Positions 62,863 to 64,000 of a DNA stretch of 64,000 nucleotides are shown here, one piece after another (within the stretch, counting starts at the first letter, position 1; every line of letters starts with the position of its first letter). The notes below the pieces were generated by a model. The model was given only the letters and a program-made list of their open reading frames with translations. It ran no database searches and was not told the origin of the DNA. The DNA is from Tenacibaculum sp. 190524A02b (GTDB lineage Bacteria > Bacteroidota > Bacteroidia > Flavobacteriales > Flavobacteriaceae): contig NZ_OZ038525.1 in NCBI RefSeq assembly GCF_964036645.1, forward strand, positions 558,001-622,000. Direction: 5' to 3'. Position numbers and translations under genes: made by a program.

Positions 62863-64000
62863 ATGAAAACAATAGATAATATACCAACAGGAAAAATACA
62901 GAGAGCCTCTAAACTAGTAACAACAGGTTTAAAAATAGGGGTGAACTATGCAAAATATTACGGAGAAAAAATTGTAAAATCAGAAGAAGAAGCAAAAGAA
63001 AATTTAAATGAAGCAAATGCAGCTGATATTTATGATGGCTTAAAAACTTTAAAAGGTTCAGCGTTAAAAGTTGCTCAAATGCTAAGTATGGAAAAGAACA
63101 TATTGCCTAGAGCTTATGTTGAGAAATTTTCATTATCACAATTTTCAGTACCACCTTTATCTGCGCCATTAGTTGTTAAGACATTTAAAAAATATTTTAA
63201 AAAAGCACCAACAGAGGTGTTTGATACCTTTACTTCAGAATCTGTAAATGCTGCTAGTATAGGTCAAGTGCATAAAGCAACATTAGCTGATAAAAACTTG
63301 GCTGTTAAAATCCAGTATCCAGGAGTTGCAGATAGTATATCTTCAGATTTAGCTATGGTAAAACCTATAGCTATTAAAATGTTCAATATTAAGGGAGAAG
63401 GCTCAGATGAATATTTTAAAGAAGTAGAAAATAAGTTGTTAGAAGAAACTAATTATACACTTGAACTAAAACAAAGTCAAGAAATAGCTGAAAAATGTAG
63501 TATAATTCCTAATTTAAAATTTCCAAACTATTATCCAGAATATTCCTCTGAACGAATTTTAACGATGGATTGGATGATGGGTGTACATCTTTCTGAATAT
63601 GTAGCCAAAGAAAACTCACAAGAAAGTTTAAATAAGATAGGGCAAGCTTTATGGGATTTTTATATGTATCAAATGCATGTGTTAAAAAAAGTACATGCAG
63701 ATCCGCATCCAGGTAATTTTTTAGTATCAGAAAAAGACGAGTTAATTGTTATTGACTTTGGTTGTATGAAAGAAGTTCCTAACAGTTTTTATATTCCTTA
63801 TTTTGAGTTAGCTAAAAAAGAAAATATAGAAAATCCTGAGTTTTTTGAAGCAAAATTATATGAGCTTGAAATTTTAAGAAAGGATGATACAGCTGAAGAA
63901 AAGCAATTTTTTAAAGCACTTTTCCATGAAATGCTTTCATTGTTTACACAACCTTTTCATAAAGAAGAATTTGATTTTTCAGATGCTGTTTTCTTTGGGA
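62863..64000 (+). CDS. ABC1/AarF/UbiB atypical kinase, 3' cut by window
   Basis: ATG at 62863; about 379 residues seen, no stop before the window end. The ADCK/UbiB marks are present: LKGSALKVAQMLSME (a KxGQ-type motif, here with Ala in KVAQ), ESVNAASIGQVHKATL (A-rich loop), VKIQYPGV (Lys), ELKQSQEIAEK, HADPHPGNFL (catalytic loop) and VIDFGCMKEV (DFG). Members support ubiquinone or menaquinone synthesis or lipid transport. Preceded by a TetR-type gene with a 3-bp gap. Expected full length about 430-450 residues. Confidence 0.88.
   Translation, partial: MKTIDNIPTGKIQRASKLVTTGLKIGVNYAKYYGEKIVKSEEEAKENLNEANAADIYDGLKTLKGSALKVAQMLSMEKNILPRAYVEKFSLSQFSVPPLSAPLVVKTFKKYFKKAPTEVFDTFTSESVNAASIGQVHKATLADKNLAVKIQYPGVADSISSDLAMVKPIAIKMFNIKGEGSDEYFKEVENKLLEETNYTLELKQSQEIAEKCSIIPNLKFPNYYPEYSSERILTMDWMMGVHLSEYVAKENSQESLNKIGQALWDFYMYQMHVLKKVHADPHPGNFLVSEKDELIVIDFGCMKEVPNSFYIPYFELAKKENIENPEFFEAKLYELEILRKDDTAEEKQFFKALFHEMLSLFTQPFHKEEFDFSDAVFFG

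Overview
The window is AT-rich chromosomal DNA from a member of the Flavobacteriaceae, probably close to Tenacibaculum or a similar marine genus. The evidence is the Bacteroidetes promoter pattern (TTTG, about 19-20 bp, TAnnTTTG), a type IX secretion sorting domain, FecI/FecR/TonB-receptor transduction, a zeaxanthin-type carotenoid operon, and a short carB without the full C-terminal regulatory domain. The genus is an inference from gene content; no database search was possible.

Layout. 1-6466: right end of a prophage (tail genes, tail fibre, holin-like protein, endolysin, spanin-like protein) ending at a 3' fragment of tRNA-His that marks the attachment site; a frameshifted scrap of an integrase follows. 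6733-9241: almost gene-free DNA with hairpins, mostly oriented as minus-strand terminators, including one duplicated module, plus one small gene. 9242-13406: response regulator, small lipoproteins, a membrane protein, a DUF547 protein. 13668-18378: a Xaa-Pro peptidase and an S37 tripeptidyl peptidase facing a delta1-pyrroline-2-carboxylate reductase/trans-3-hydroxyproline dehydratase pair, which together look like a route for proline- and hydroxyproline-rich (collagen-like) peptides. 18463-25429: fumC, small membrane proteins, an IS200-like remnant, a MarR/DoxX pair with matching palindromic operators, a TonB-dependent receptor-like protein. 25430-49465: a T9SS cargo protein and mostly housekeeping genes (yidC, pyrG, rpmH, carB, lysA, prmC, ribD, rpsA, glmM), with a well delimited candidate small RNA at 34632-34739. 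49554-56830: a metallopeptidase, a pseudouridine synthase, an MFS exporter, then an ECF sigma/FecR/TonB-receptor operon preceded by a potential pseudoknot. 56865-62197: a CarH-like B12-binding MerR regulator and crtI-crtB-orf-crtZ-crtY-tspO. 62209-end: a TetR-type regulator and an ABC1/AarF kinase that runs off the window.

The most interesting items are: (i) small-RNA candidates with purine (AGGGG) hairpin loops, one of them at 34632-34739 with promoter, two matching hairpins and a terminator, and others clustered beside the prophage att site; (ii) the CarH-type regulator with all vitamin B12 signature motifs and a repeated 10-mer at its own and the crt promoter; (iii) two overlapping perfect inverted repeats that can form a pseudoknot ahead of the ECF sigma gene; (iv) the hydroxyproline/peptidase locus. 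Functions are read from motifs and context; RNA structures were folded by eye.
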